The notes: generated by a model not told the origin, from the sequence alone. Shown: positions 20,806-31,580, counted from the stretch's first letter. The stretch: 60,000 bases of DNA from Symbiodinium natans (GCA_905221605.1 CAJNDS010001669.1:492001-552000), one strand, 5' to 3'. Numbers and translations: made by a program.

Positions 20806-21049
20806 CTTTTCCTACATTACACTACTTTACTTTGCATCGCAACACACAATATACACTTAATGTGATGTGAACACAATCTGCCACAATACCGCATCTACCG
20901 TATGGACAAAAGCCATGCCTGCACAGTTCTGTTGAAATTTCTGCGCTGAGTCAGCTTCTGCGCAGAACCCAGAGGGGCCCTTATAGCAACCACCCAGTAT
21001 CTGTCTTGATCCGGGCCCCGAAAACTGCGTGCTGCAATCTCTCACGGTT

Positions 21050-21308
21050 TAGAGTTTAGGGTTTGGGGTTTAGGGTTTGGGGTTTAGGGTGTGGGGTTTA
21101 GGGCTTGGGGTTTAGGGTTGAGGGTTTAGGGTTTGGGGTTTGGGGTTTAGGGTTTAGGCTTCGGGGTTTGGGGTTTGGGCTTTAGGGTTTGGGGTTTAGG
21201 GTTTCGGGTTTAGGGTTTAGGGTTTCGGGTTTGGGGTTTAGGGTTTCGGGTTTGGGGTTTAGGGTCGAGGGTTTGGGGTTTAGGGTTGAGGGTTTGGGGT
21301 TTAGGGTG
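21050..21308 (+). repeat. 14-base higher-order tract TTTAGGGTTTGGGG
   Basis: TTTAGGG and TTTGGGG alternate for about 260 bp with local TTTCGGG and TTGAGGG variants, giving a higher-order period instead of a plain heptamer. Confidence 0.9.
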
Positions 21309-21369
21309 CAGAGCTGCCAAGTAACAAGGAAATGTCTGAGGCAAACTTAGAGCCTTCTACCCCAAACTC

Positions 21370-21489
21370 TACTCGGAGGTTCATGGGTAGGTAGAAGAAG
21401 TGTCAGACGTATGAGAAGTATACTTTTGACCGTATTTACGTACTTGTAACCCTACGTAATTACTTCTAACTACCCTGAACCTCCAAGTA
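21370..21489 (+). mobile_element. MITE family A copy (120 bp)
   Basis: TACTCGGAGGTTCATGGGTA at the left and CCCTGAACCTCCAAGTA at the right, bounded by TA. The interior is diverged, with TACTTGTAACCCTACGTAAT. Confidence 0.78.
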
Positions 21490-22057
21490 AATCCTAAGTC
21501 CTAAGCCCTTAAACCCCACACTCCCTGAAGCCCCTGGAACTGGAAACTGTTCTACAATTGAAAACGAAACTCCTCGAAACTTTCCTGGCAACTTTAACTC
21601 CTCGAAACTTCCCCGCACCTGAACCCTAAATTAGCTTAACCCTAAACCCTAAACCCTAAGCCCTAAACCCTAAACATGCTTGACAGGCTGCCTAGACTTG
21701 GACCTCCCAGAGTCAGCCGTCCGTTGTGATGCATTTTGTTCCGCGCATTCGTTCCTATAGAATTTAGGGCTTAGAGTTTTGGACTTAGGGGTTTAGGGTT
21801 TAGGGTTTAGGGTTTAGGGTTTGGGGGTTTCCGAAATTAGGGGTACCTTATTGGGGTCCTTACTAGACGGGAATCCTACTATTTGGGGGTCTATTTTAGG
21901 GGCCCCATATTTTCCTAAACCCTAAACCCTAAACCCTAAATATTTCCGTAAACGCCCATTTAGGGCTTCAACTCACCGAAGAGATTCGCAGCATCGAAGA
22001 GTGAATGGCTTCTGGCCGCCAAGGCTGCCTGGAAACGGTTGTGGGCCAGGAGTGTTG
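21490..22057. other. mosaic spacer
   Basis: Short tracts at 21640-21676 (-), 21790-21828 (+) and 21917-21940 (-) around a family K copy (21829-21905). Confidence 0.6.
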
Positions 22058-22160
22058 GGTTCAGGGTTTAGGGTTTAGGGTTTAGGGTTTAGGGTTTAGG
22101 GTTTAGGGTTTAGGGTTTCGGGTTTCGGGTTTCGGGTTTCGGGTTTCGGGTGTCGGGTTC
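22058..22160 (+). repeat. TTTAGGG tract turning into TTTCGGG
   Basis: About eight perfect TTTAGGG units followed by about five consecutive TTTCGGG units. Confidence 0.93.
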
Positions 22161-22506
22161 ACAGCTTAGGGTTTTTGAAGTGTGTCGTCCAAGCCCTGAA
22201 CCACAAAATCCTGATCGCGAAACCGTTGAAACTTCCCGCACCCCGGGGCTCGCTCAAACTGAAGCGTTCCTACACGGCTCTAGCCCCCTTGCCACTTACC
22301 GAAGCTGCGTACATTTGGGTTTAGGAGGGTTTAGGGATTTGGGTTTAGGGTTGAGGAGCCCACACCCCTCAACTCAGGAATACCAAGGCATTGGGTCCCT
22401 GGACTATCCGATGCCATGCAACTTCCCAAAAACCCCAAACCCCTGCTGCTTGCAACGGCAGCTGCCCAGAGAGACCAAATTCCTTAATTAAGAAATATAC
22501 CTTTAA

Positions 22507-22641
22507 CTAGTTCATGGTTGGGATAGTATTAAAAATTTCAATGTCTACTCCTCATTGGGTTTAAGTACCCCTAAACCCTAAACCCTGAACCCTAAACCCT
22601 AACCCCTTAAAGATGTAAAATGTTACCCAGCTATGACAAAG
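22507..22641 (+). mobile_element. MITE family G copy with telomere-type insertion
   Basis: Starts CTAGTTCATGGTTGGGATAG and ends CAGCTATGACAAAG. In the uninterrupted copy (28716-28825) the middle reads CTACCCCTTAAA. Here it reads GTACCCCT, then about five telomere-type units, then TTAAAGATG. Confidence 0.78.
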
Positions 22642-22699
22642 TTAACCATACAGGGACCCTTCGTATGATTTCAGGCCTTCTGGGTCGAATACAAGAACA

Positions 22700-22750
22700 G
22701 GGTTTAGGGTTTGGGGTTTAGGGTTTAGGGTTTAGGGTTTAGGGCTTAGA
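22700..22750 (+). repeat. TTTAGGG tract
   Basis: About seven units including one TTTGGGG. Confidence 0.9.
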
Positions 22751-23181
22751 CCTCCTCAAGCAACACGACCCTCAGGCGGCAATTTTGCCAACCCGAGCAG
22801 CCCTACAATTTCTAGACCCTGAACCCTAAACCATAAACCCTTTTGAACTCCCGCAGGCTCTGCCAGAAAGTGGGCGGAGGGAAAGTGAGCAGACCCATGT
22901 CTGTGCTTTCTGAAAAACTGCAGACATGAGACCATACAACAACCGTGATGCTGCCTAGGAAGCCCAAACCTGGGTCATTGCTGAAAATAATTTTACATGT
23001 TTCTGAGTACTTAAACCCAATACGGACCAAACATGACAACTTTTAAGTAGTTCCTCAACAATGGTGCGCAAACAGTCCTTAGTTTTTTAGTTAGGGGTCA
23101 AGGTTTAGGGGTTCAGGGTACCTTAAACAATTGTGGGGGGGCCCTTATCCTGCAGGCAGCCATGTCCATTCACAGTACTGT

Positions 23182-23290
23182 TTGCTTAAGAACCCCCAAA
23201 AAGGAAAACAAATGATCCCAAGATTATCTTTATAAGGAAGAACTTTTTCACATATTCGGTGGTTCTTAAACAACCAATTAGTAGTGATCC
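23182..23290 (+). mobile_element. MITE family C, reference copy
   Basis: Left ACTGTTTGCTTAAGAACCCC and right GTGGTTCTTAAACAACCAATTAGTAGT are imperfect inverted repeats. The interior is A/T-rich with AAGATTATCTTTATAAGGAA. No coding potential. Confidence 0.7.
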
Positions 23291-23366
23291 TGAAGTAAAC
23301 CCTCCACCCTACCCCCTAAACCCTCAGCCCTAAACCCTAAAAACCCTAAACCCTAAGCCCTAATTC
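23281..23366 (-). repeat. degenerate CCCTAAA tract
   Basis: Variants CCCTCCACCC, CCCTCAGCCC and perfect units are mixed. Confidence 0.8.
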
Positions 23367-23467
23367 CCTACTTTAAGGGCGCCTTCTTCTTGGCGCTGAG
23401 TGTGGGCTTCTTGCTGGAGACATTCTTCGGTGGCAGCATGCCCTTGATACCGCCTCACATCGCAAAA

Positions 23468-23541
23468 GGGTTTAGGGTTTAGGGTTTAGGGTTTAGGGTT
23501 TAGGGTTTAGGGTTTAGGGTTTAGGGTTTAGGGTTTAGGGT
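23468..23541 (+). repeat. perfect TTTAGGG tract, 10 units
   Basis: Uninterrupted heptamers. MITE A begins 38 bp downstream. Confidence 0.95.
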
Positions 23542-23578
23542 GTTTTGTGCAAGGCAGGAGTGTTTGGGGCCTGGGATC

Positions 23579-23685
23579 TACTTGGAGGTCCATGGGCAAA
23601 TAGAAGTAGGGTTGAAACTATGGCAACTGGTCTTTAAACCCTGGTCAGGGTAACCCTATTTATGACTGAACATGAACCTCCAAGC
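23579..23685 (+). mobile_element. MITE family A copy (107 bp)
   Basis: TACTTGGAGGTCCATGGGCA at the left and GAACATGAACCTCCAAGCG at the right. The right TA is mutated. Confidence 0.75.
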
Positions 23686-23704
23686 GGTCAGTTCTCGAAA
23701 TTCT

Positions 23705-23770
23705 GGTACCTTTTTTGAGGTACCCTAGTACCTTTTTTGAGGTACCCTAGTACCGTTTTTGAGGTACCCT
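23705..23770 (+). repeat. 22-bp tandem repeat, three units, each palindromic
   Basis: The unit GGTACCTTTTTTGAGGTACC plus CT (first base A in units 2 and 3) repeats three times. GGTACC at both ends makes each unit a potential small hairpin. Confidence 0.88.
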
Positions 23771-23967
23771 AAACACAAGAGCGCCCGCCGTACAGTACAA
23801 AGTGCCTTCATTCTTGAGAAGTGGCCAAGTCGGGTTTAGAGGGCACTTTGCGCATGAGAGTGGCAACTGCAAAGGTGGCCATCAAGGCTTTAGGGTTTAG
23901 GGTTTCGGGTAGTACTCAGCCGCTCCCTTGGGCTCCCCGATTCCTCAATGTTTTAGGGTTTAGGGTT

Positions 23968-24140
23968 GGGATGTTCCCCTGTATACTAACAGTCACTAAT
24001 AGGGATTCTACCTGAAGGGACTACGGGAGGGACCCTTCTAAAGGGACCTTAGGGGTCATCTAGGGGCTATGGTAAGGCATATCTAGGGGTTGTAAGATTA
24101 AGGGTACCCCCTAATAACTGTTAGTATAAAGGGTGGGGTT
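23968..24140 (+). mobile_element. MITE family B, expanded divergent copy
   Basis: GGGATGTTCCCCTGTATACT..ACAGTCACTAATAGGGAT at the left and AACTGTTAGTATAAAGGGTG at the right. The interior is longer than in the 17781 copy and carries TCATCTAGGGG and ATATCTAGGGG. Confidence 0.6.
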
Positions 24141-25093
24141 AGGGGAATGACGAACTCGAAAGAATCCAGGGAATCTAGGGTTGAGGCCTTCGGGATCATG
24201 AGAGCAGGCGCGGGGGGGGGGGGGGGGTGTCTCCGCTTGGGATTCGGGTTTAGGGTTTGGGTTTAGGGTTTTTTAGGGTTTTTAGGGTTTAGGGTCCTAA
24301 ACCCAGGGACTCTATTCTTGCAATAGAACAGGGTTCCTTGTATGGGGGTGTACGAAGGAAGGGGTACCTTATTGGGGTTCTTCGCACAAGCGAATCCTAC
24401 GATGCGGGGGGTTTCTAGTAGGGTCGCAACCCCCCTCATGGTTTATGAGACATTCCTTCACGAAGGGGGTTTTGGAGTTGCAAGGTCTAGGGCTTTTAGG
24501 GCTTCTAGGGATTCTAGGGCTTTTAGGGTTTAAGGGTGTGTAGGGTGTATGGTTTGGGCTCAGCCCGTTGCACATAGTCACGGCGTGTGAGCCCGAAATC
24601 CATCCAAGCATTAGACCGATCATGCGCCAAACCCCCCAGAGTCCCCCTAACAACCCTTGACTAAAGAATTTTTGATCAGGATGACGATAAACCCTAAACC
24701 AGGATGCCTTTCACAGGTTAAGGTCTAATCCTTGGGTGCCCTAAACCCTAAACCCTAAACCCTAAAACCTAAACCCTAAACCCTACACCGTAATCCTCGC
24801 GTGCTGGATGTTGGGCTTACTCGTGCGCCCAGCAGCGTGCCAGAGCTTGATGAAACTCGATCCACTCCTGGGCGTTCAGAGCACACAAAACACCCAAGTT
24901 CAGAATCATGAAAACTGCTTCACGGCCACCCCAAACCCTAAGCCCTAAACTCTAGACCCTGTCTAAAAAACCCTACTTCTAAACCCTAAACCCTAAACCC
25001 TAAACACTAAACCCTAAACCCTAAGTGTCCTCTCTGAAGATCGGAGGAAGCCAAGGGTTGCAAAAGGGGCAAGTGCGACAAGGGTCTAAGCAT
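24141..25093. other. mosaic spacer
   Basis: G-run at 24212-24227; telomere-type tracts 24248-24298 (+), 24738-24790 (-), 24975-25025 (-); a family K copy at 24358-24416. ORFs here are built partly from telomeric units and are rejected. Confidence 0.55.
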
Positions 25094-25220
25094 GCTTAGG
25101 GTTTAGGGTTTAGGGTTTAGGGTTTAGGGTTTAGGGTTTAGGGTTTAGGGTTTCGGGTTTCGGGTTTAGGGTTTAGGGTTTAGGGCTTAGGGCTTAGGGT
25201 TTGAGGTTTAGGGCTGAGGG
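25094..25220 (+). repeat. long TTTAGGG tract with TTTCGGG units
   Basis: About 15 units, two TTTCGGG in the middle and GGGCTTA variants at the end. Confidence 0.94.
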
Positions 25221-25509
25221 TTTCCCTCAAGAAAGGAATCTGCACCCTAAGCATGAAGAGGACGTCGATTTCTTGTTTCGTTTTCAGGTCTATTCCTGAA
25301 TCACGGGATACTCTGCAATATCCTAAACCCTAAGCCCCCAAACCCCTAAACCCCAAACCCTAAACCCTAATCGGAAACTGAGGCCCTCACCCAACCCAGC
25401 CGCAACTCCCCGTCCGACTTCATCTCCACCGTCTCGAAGGGCTTGCAAGCTGGCAGACCTTGGATGAAGGACACCGGAAGCCCTAAACCCTCCACCCCTT
25501 CTGGCCAAG

Positions 25510-25612
25510 GCTTAGGGTTTAGGGTTTAGGGTTTAGGGTTTAGGGTTTAGGGTTAGGGTTTAGGGTTTAGGGTTTAGGGTTTAGAGTTTAGGGTTTTTCT
25601 GGTTTAGGGTTT
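25510..25612 (+). repeat. TTTAGGG tract
   Basis: About 14 units, one lacking a T. A CCCTAAA tract of opposite orientation lies at 25324-25370. Confidence 0.94.
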
Positions 25613-26104
25613 AAGGCTTAGGCAAGCTGCAAATGCCTATCTGGGGAGGGGATGCGTCATGATGCGAGACCCGAAACCCAAACCCAAGAGACCCTAAGCC
25701 CTAGATCCCAAACCCCCAAGCTACCTGAAAACAGTGGTCCTTTAAGGGGTTTTGTGCTTCTTCGTTTTCTTTTACATAATGTGGGGAGAGCAGAGCTAGA
25801 TTCTAAGCCCTAAACCTTTGTTTTGCCACTGGACTGAAGGCAAGCCAGACTCCATGCACCACCGAGAGCTTTCAAGTAACCGCCAAGCGCTGGACACGCA
25901 GCAGCCACTCGCTCGATGCAACTTCAGACAGCAGTATGAGTTGAAACACTATGCCGGAAGCCCTAAACCCTAAACCCTAAACCCTAAGCCCTAAGCGCGC
26001 TAAACCTTGGCCAGGGATCCGCAATGTGTAAAAGCACGCTCTGCCAAGCTTCCTGACTGGACCTTGGTGGGACATGGTTCAGAATCTATGGTTCATGCAT
26101 TCAT
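25613..26104. other. spacer
   Basis: Unique sequence with a CCCTAAA tract at 25964-25995. The segment from 25818 (TTGCCACTGGACTGAAGGCA) resembles 6200-6330 (CCACTGGACTGAAAGGCTGG, then CGAGAAGCACTC, CAAGCAACCACCAAGTG), so the two are copies of one further dispersed repeat, in the same orientation. Confidence 0.55.
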
Positions 26105-26108
26105 GTGT

Positions 26109-26144
<36 letters not shown>

Positions 26145-26225
26145 GTATACATATACATATACACATACACATACATATATATATATATACATGTATATAT
26201 ACATGTGTATATATATATATATATA
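26105..26225. repeat. (CATATA)n/(TA)n microsatellite
   Basis: About 120 bp of CATATA hexamers and TA runs. It explains the Tyr/Ile/His-rich ORFs on both strands. Confidence 0.95.
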
Positions 26226-26398
26226 ATCATGTCTGCACAGCCGTGTGGAGTGATCCACGCCAGCACCGATGGTCGGTATTCCATGTTGTCGCAGACAGGC
26301 CGCGTTCAGGCGCAAGTGGTGGGTCTCATAGACGGCCGGAAGTCCCGGGTAGGACAAGGAGTCCAGCTCTTCCACAAAGCCTGGGCACCATGCCCCGG

Positions 26399-26440
26399 GG
26401 GTTTAGGGTTTAGGGTTTAGGGTTTAGGGTTTAGGGTTTA
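26399..26440 (+). repeat. TTTAGGG tract
   Basis: About six perfect units. Confidence 0.92.
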
Positions 26441-26683
26441 CTTGGTGCACCTTGAATCTCAGGACTACAAAACAGGGAGTTTCGGGTTAAGGGTTAGGGT
26501 TTAGGATTTGGCTCAGGAAGCCAGGGACAGAAAGGACGAATGAGCACCGACATCTGCTTTGATTTGCAATTCCAGGTTGGCCCTCGCACCGTCCCCCAAA
26601 ATTCTAGTCATGGGTTTCCCCTACTACCCCCCTGTATAAATACTCCCCGATGTTCCCCCACCCCAAGCCCTAGCTCAAAACCG

Positions 26684-26768
26684 GACCCCAAACCCTAAAC
26701 CCCAAACCCTAAACCCCATACCCGAAACCCTAAACCCCAAACCCTAAACCCGAAACCCTAAACCCGGT
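26684..26768 (-). repeat. CCCTAAA/CCCCAAA alternating tract
   Basis: CCCTAAA alternates with CCCCAAA and CCCGAAA, the same higher-order pattern as 21050-21308 on the other strand. Confidence 0.9.
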
Positions 26769-26854
26769 GATCGTCCGTTGAGCCGAAGAGCTGACGTCCT
26801 CGAAGGAGCTGTGGACCAATCCCTCCGTACCCTCATTGATGTCAACCTTTTGGT

Positions 26855-27200
26855 GTTTAGGGTTTAGGGTTTGGGGTTTAGGGTTTAGGGTTTGGGGTTT
26901 AGGGTTTAGCGTTTGGGGTTTGGGGTTTAGGGTTTAGGGTTTGGGGTTTAGGGTTTAGGGTTTGGTTTTCAGGGTTTGGGGTTTAGGGCTTCGGGTTTAG
27001 GGTCTGGGGTTTGGGGCTTAGGGTTTAGGGTTCAGGGTTTGGGGTTTCGGGTTTGGGGTTTAGGGTTTGGGGTTTGGGGTTTAGGGTTTGGGGTTTAGGG
27101 TTTGGGGTTTAGGGTTTGGAGTTTAATTAGGGTTTAGGGTTTAGGGTTTGGGGTTTGGGGTTTAGGGTTTAGGGTTTGGGGTTTAGGCTTTAGGGCACAG
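26855..27200 (+). repeat. long TTTAGGG/TTTGGGG higher-order tract
   Basis: About 350 bp of alternating TTTAGGG and TTTGGGG with rare TTTCGGG and TTCAGGG. Confidence 0.93.
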
Positions 27201-27438
27201 TTTAGGGTTTGGAGTTTGGGATTTAGAGAATATGTGTTTCGGAAGAATATACAGACCTGGACGACGCATCGGAAGGAACGCAGCACGGGGTCAAGAAGCA
27301 AGCTCTTTGAATCATCCAAGACCCCATCTGTTACCCACAGACGAGCCGGGTTTAGGGTTTAGGGTTTAGGGTTTAGGGTTTAGGGAGCTAAAAAACCCGG
27401 GACAACCATCAGCCCCTTGGTGGAATCAACCTGAAATT

Positions 27439-27492
27439 CTACTTGGAAGGTTCAGTGGGTATGTTTTTCGTAGGGATATCGAAATTCTAAAC
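27439..27492 (+). mobile_element. left-end fragment of MITE A
   Basis: TACTTGGAAGGTTCAGTGGGTA, then unrelated sequence and a reverse telomere-type tract. The right terminus is missing. Confidence 0.5.
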
Positions 27493-27944
27493 ACCAAGCC
27501 CCAAACCATAAACCCTAAAACCCTAGCCCTAAACCCTAAACCCTAAACCCCTAACCCGAAACCCTAAGCCCTAAACCCCAAAACCTAAACCCTAAACCCT
27601 AAACCCCAAACCCTAAACCCTTGTCCCCACACCCCCAAACCCTAAACCCTAAACCCCTAACGCTAAACCCTAAACCCTAGCCCTAAACCCCAAACCCCAA
27701 ACCCCAACCCCAAACCCAAACCCCAAACCCCTAACCCCAAACCCTAAACCCCTAACCCTAAACCCTAAACCCCTAAACCCCTAACCCCAAACCCTAAACC
27801 CCAAACCCCAAACCCCAAACCCTAAACCCTAAACCCTAAACCCTAGCCCTAAACCCTAAACCCTAAACCCTAAACCCTGAACCCTAAACCCTAAACCCTA
27901 AACCCTAAACCCTAAACCCTAGCCCTAAACCCTAAACCGCAAAC
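27493..27944 (-). repeat. longest telomere-type tract, about 450 bp
   Basis: CCCTAAA units mixed with CCCCAAA, CCCCTAAA and CCCTAGCCCTAAA variants. It opposes the long forward tract ending at 27200. Confidence 0.94.
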
Positions 27945-28032
27945 ATATCCGGGCACCCGAAGCTCTTCGCGGATCCCTCGGATCGCCGCATGCAGAGCTG
28001 TCCGGTCTGTGACGGCCTCCCAAAAGCCCCTG

Positions 28033-28282
28033 AGGTTTAGGGTTTAGGGTTTAGGGTTTGGGGTTTAGGGTTTAGGGTTTAGGGTTTAAGAATCCCCCTG
28101 AGTTCAGGACAGTAGGGTTTAGGGTTTAGGGTTGAGGGTTTAGGGTTTGGGGTTTGGGGTTTAGGGTTTGGGGTTTAGGGTTTGGGTTTAGGGTTTAGGG
28201 TTTGGGGTTTGGGGGTTTGGGGGTTTGGGGGTTTAGGGGTTTGGGGGATTATAGGGTTTATAGGGTTTAGGGTTTAGGGTTC
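28033..28282 (+). repeat. TTTAGGG/TTTGGGGG tract
   Basis: Two blocks (28033-28090 and 28113-28282). The second contains an eight-base GGGGGTTT run. Confidence 0.92.
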
Positions 28283-28715
28283 GCCGAATACCCCTTAGCT
28301 AACAAATCTAGAGCAAATTACCGGACTGGCCCCTATAAGATTGAAGGCACATTCCTGGCAACATTGGGCTCTCAGGGCATTCTTGAAATTCATGGCCCTT
28401 TATGGATACCCGAGACATTGACGCCTGTATTGCAATCGGGTAGTGCACCAAAAGGGGGCACGAAGAGACAGTAACTTAGGGCACATGCCATACCCATGGC
28501 CTGAAATGTCCCAAAAAGCCCCTTCAGGAAGATGCCTTCTAATTTTTGAGGACCCTTCTTAGCCCATGATTCTTGAACTCTGTTCAGGTATATTCCTGCC
28601 TTAAGGGGTATCGGGCTCGCCAGGTTCATGATGAAGCAGCGCTACATTCTTGGCCTTTCGGCTTGCCGCCGCCGCGGGGGGGCCGATTCTGGGCACTCAA
28701 GTACCCCCCTTTTTC
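28283..28715. other. spacer with family H-like pieces
   Basis: GCCGAATACCCCTTAGCTAA at 28282 and ACATTGGGCTCTCAGGG at about 28360-28378 resemble ends of family H. A minus-strand ORF (28390-28629) has no recognised domain. Confidence 0.4.
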
Positions 28716-28825
28716 TAGTTCATGGTTGGGACAACATTAAAACTTGAAAACTTCTATTCCTCATTGAGTTAAATGAAAAACTACCCCTTAAAAAATGGGA
28801 AATGTTATCCCACCATGACAAAGTT
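28716..28825 (+). mobile_element. MITE family G, uninterrupted copy
   Basis: CTAGTTCATGGTTGGGACAA at the left and TTATCCCACCATGACAAAG at the right are imperfect inverted repeats. The middle CTACCCCTTAAAAAATGGG is the empty-site version of 22507-22641. Confidence 0.78.
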
Positions 28826-28849
28826 TTAGGGTTTTAGGGTTTAGGGTTT

Positions 28850-29474
28850 ACCTGGAGCCTTCAAATGACGTGAAAAAACAGCCTTTCCATGAAAACAGCC
28901 TTTTTCAAGACATGGACCCAAACACAGCCCGCAAGGCGGAATTTGGCTAGGCAGCCGACAAAAAGGCTACTTTGACATTTGTGACGGTGTTCAACTCGAG
29001 GACCTTCCATTTCTACGTTTTCTGTGGATTCTTGCTTGTTGAAGCAACGGAAGCCTGAAGCCACAAGCAGGAACCCTGAATTTGCAAACTCAAACAACAC
29101 GCAAACCTGAAGCCAAGCCATGAAAGCCTGAAGGAAAAGGCGGAAATGGCCGGAAAAAAGGCGGAATTTGCCGGAAAAATAGGCGGAATTTGCCGGAGTT
29201 CACTTCTTGTCTCGCTGAAACAGTTGAGAACCCTGACCTGTAGCTCACATTGTCACGACATCAGAAGCAAACCTCTGGTCGACACGCGCTACGCAGAAGG
29301 AACCCTGAAGCATTTTGTTGCTTTGCATTTGGGTGCACGCGCCCTCAACAGGAAAAAAACTGTTTTTGTTTGTCGTGGCTGTTTTGTTCAAAAACGCTTG
29401 TTTTGGAGCATCTTGGCTGTTTTTTCTGCAAATTTGGCTTGTGGCCATTTTTTCGCGTACACAGAAGGTCCAGG
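28850..29474. other. telomere-free spacer, no gene recognised
   Basis: Contains a short tandem motif GGCGGAATTTGCCGGAAAAA (about 29130-29200, about three units). Overlapping ORFs on both strands (for example 29146-29484 plus, 28861-29121 minus) are rich in Phe and Cys and have no domain I recognise. Confidence 0.4.
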
Positions 29475-29556
29475 TAGGGTTTAGGGTAAAGGGTTTAGGG
29501 CAACCGCGCCGTGAAAGAAGATGCGTTCATCTGCAAGGGTGCCAGAGTTGCTGAGG

Positions 29557-29690
29557 GGTTTAGCGGTTAGGGTTTAGGGGTTTAGGGGTTTAGGGGTTTA
29601 GGGGTTTAGGGGTTTAGGGGTTTAGGGGTTTAGGGGTTTGGGGTTTAGGGTTTAGGGTTTAGGGTTTAGGGTTTAGGGTTTAGGGTTAAC
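29557..29690 (+). repeat. eight-base variant tract (TTTAGGGG)n then TTTAGGG
   Basis: About nine consecutive TTTAGGGG units, one TTTGGGG, then seven TTTAGGG units. Confidence 0.95.
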
Positions 29691-30062
29691 TATATGTGGG
29701 CACAAAGAAGTCCCCCAACACCTGATTCCGGTGCTTGCACGTTGCCATATCTTCCCAAGTAGCCTGATGAAGGAATATCCCTTACATCATGCGTAGCTAA
29801 TAGTAGGGTTCTAAGTATGATAACTCTGAAGACTACGCATAAACCCTAAACCCTAAACCCTTTGGGGGCCTTCTTCTCTGCCAGTACGGAGCCATGCTCT
29901 CGTTTTGCCCCATTCGGGAAGACCTTGAAACACTCGACCAGCACTTTCCCATAGTACGTGATCCTCACAGGATGTCATGTCACAACGGGTTTAAGGATCA
30001 GGGTTTAGGGTTTAGGGTTTCGGGTTCAGGGTTCAGGGTTTAGGGCTTAGGGTTTAGCGGGG

Positions 30063-30173
30063 TGCTTGGAGGTCTATGGGTAGTTTAAAGGTAGGTGGTA
30101 AGTACCCTAGGTAGGGAAGTGCAGTTCCTACTGATTATAACCCTACTTAAGGCTACCCATGAACCTCCAAGTA
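30063..30173 (+). mobile_element. MITE family A copy (about 111 bp)
   Basis: TGCTTGGAGGTCTATGGGTA at the left (TA mutated to TG) and CTACCCATGAACCTCCAAGTA at the right. Confidence 0.78.
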
Positions 30174-30212
30174 CCTCTTTCGGAGCCGACTAAGCCTTTA
30201 CAAAAGAAAACG

Positions 30213-30319
30213 TCTTAAACTGCATGGGCATCTGGCTATGATTTAAGGAGTTTGTTGTGATTAACATCTTAAACTACATGAGCCTTCTTACTATGATTTA
30301 AGGAGTTTTCTGTGATTAG
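30213..30319 (+). repeat. 55-bp tandem pair
   Basis: CTTAAACTGCATGGGCATCT..GATTTAAGGAGTTTGTTGTGATTA at 30213 and a close copy at 30268. Confidence 0.87.
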
Positions 30320-30593
30320 GGTGTGCTTTGGGCAGTCTGGGTAGCTGCAATCATGGCTGCTTTCCAAGCTTCAAGACGAAGACTGGCTCCACAACCCTTG
30401 GTAGCTCTGTCTCGTGTGTAGGCTGGCGCAGTGTTTAGGGCTTTCGCAGTGTTTAGGGTTTTGGATTTAGGGTGACCAGGAATATCGTTTTGTCGCTCTT
30501 CACTATGCAATGTCTGCGGAGGACAACGGGCCAACGGAGTACTGGCCTGGCAATGGAGGAATTGATCCGCCGGAGTAAAACCTGTACTCCGGA

Positions 30594-30664
30594 ACCCTAA
30601 ACCCTAAACCCTAAACCCTAAACCCTAAACCCTAAACCCTAAACCCTAAACCCTAAGCCCTAAA
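30594..30664 (-). repeat. CCCTAAA tract, about 10 units
   Basis: Nearly perfect, last unit CCCTAAG. Confidence 0.94.
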
Positions 30665-30738
30665 CTTGCAGTGGAGGATAGATGAAAGTCACTATTTGCT
30701 CTACGCATACAGCCTGTAGTTCTTCCATGCTTGAATAC

Positions 30739-30853
30739 CTTGGCTGCACTTAGCAGGGTACAATAGCTATGAATTGAGTTTTTGGCTGCCTTTTTCAGAA
30801 ACCCAATAGACCCAAAAAGGCTAAGGATCCAAAGTTGCAGCAAAGCACCACAG
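30739..30853 (+). repeat. dispersed repeat family J, copy 1
   Basis: CTTGGCTGCACTTAGCAGGG..CCCAAAAAGGCTAAGGATCC..AGTTGCAGCAAAGCACCACAGA. Matches 39060-39169 along its whole length. I see no tRNA or snRNA fold and no clear inverted termini. Confidence 0.8.
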
Positions 30854-31436
30854 AGATCAATTTCCTCCATTGTTAAACAGGAAAACATCTACCTTCCTAA
30901 TTGCCCACTGCAAATTTCTCCCCAATGCTCTCCGAGCCACCGCTGACTAGTGCCCCGGCCTACAGGCCGGGACATAATTAACCCTACAGGATATTGTATA
31001 CTGTCGTGGGGCACCAGGCTCGAGCCCATGCAGATTCAAAGAAAAATCGTTGTTGTGATTTGGTGTGGTTAGTGTGCCTCTGTGTGTGTGTATGCGCATC
31101 AAAAGTGTGGGGGTGGGGTACCTATTTTGGGGTTCCCATTACACTGGCCCCTATCGAAGAGTTTGCCATCTCAATTGTTACGCCTCAAAACAGGAAAGCT
31201 TTTGGGTATAGGGGTTTAGGGTGTAGGGTTTAGGGTTGAACAGGAAAGAAGTAATCCAAGGCAAAGAGATCTGTTAACTTGCGAACAGGCAGCCGGTAGA
31301 TGCGCCTCGGATTGGGCACCTACCCTCATGACAGCTCTAAGGCGAAGCTGGTTTTGCAGGGTTTAGGGTTAAGGGTCTTGTGCGCACGAATGGGTCAGAG
31401 CAAGTCTTGCAGAATGGCCCTTTGTCAATTCTTAGG

Positions 31437-31580
31437 GGAGATACATGGTCCCTTAAAATGGGCCCTGAAAACGGCACCCCTTAGATACCCCTTATACGAC
31501 CGAATACGACCCAAGCACCCATAATTCGGAAACTTTAAAGAAGGCAAGGGACCATATTCAGGGCCCCTATAACTACCCTG
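31437..31580. mobile_element. MITE family D, divergent copy
   Basis: ACATGGTCCCTTAAAATGGG near the left end and GGGACCATATTCAGGGCCCC near the right. Resembles 38528-38647 in the CCCTTATACG middle. Confidence 0.55.

Noticed and set aside
26007-26420. ORFs with long Tyr/Ile/His stretches
   Set aside because: They span a CATATA/TA microsatellite and start and end in unrelated spacer; no domain.
29146-29554. Phe/Cys-rich ORFs on both strands in the telomere-free spacer
   Set aside because: Frames overlap on both strands with similar length, and no domain or homology can be named.
30739-30853. Possible snRNA (GGCTAAGGATC resembles a U2-like GGCUAAGAUC)
   Set aside because: No Sm site, branch-site recognition sequence or expected stem-loops follow; the resemblance is about ten bases.
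31005-31030. tRNA T-arm-like AGGCTCGAGCCC
   Set aside because: It is a palindrome around CTCGAG without a T-loop consensus or other tRNA arms.
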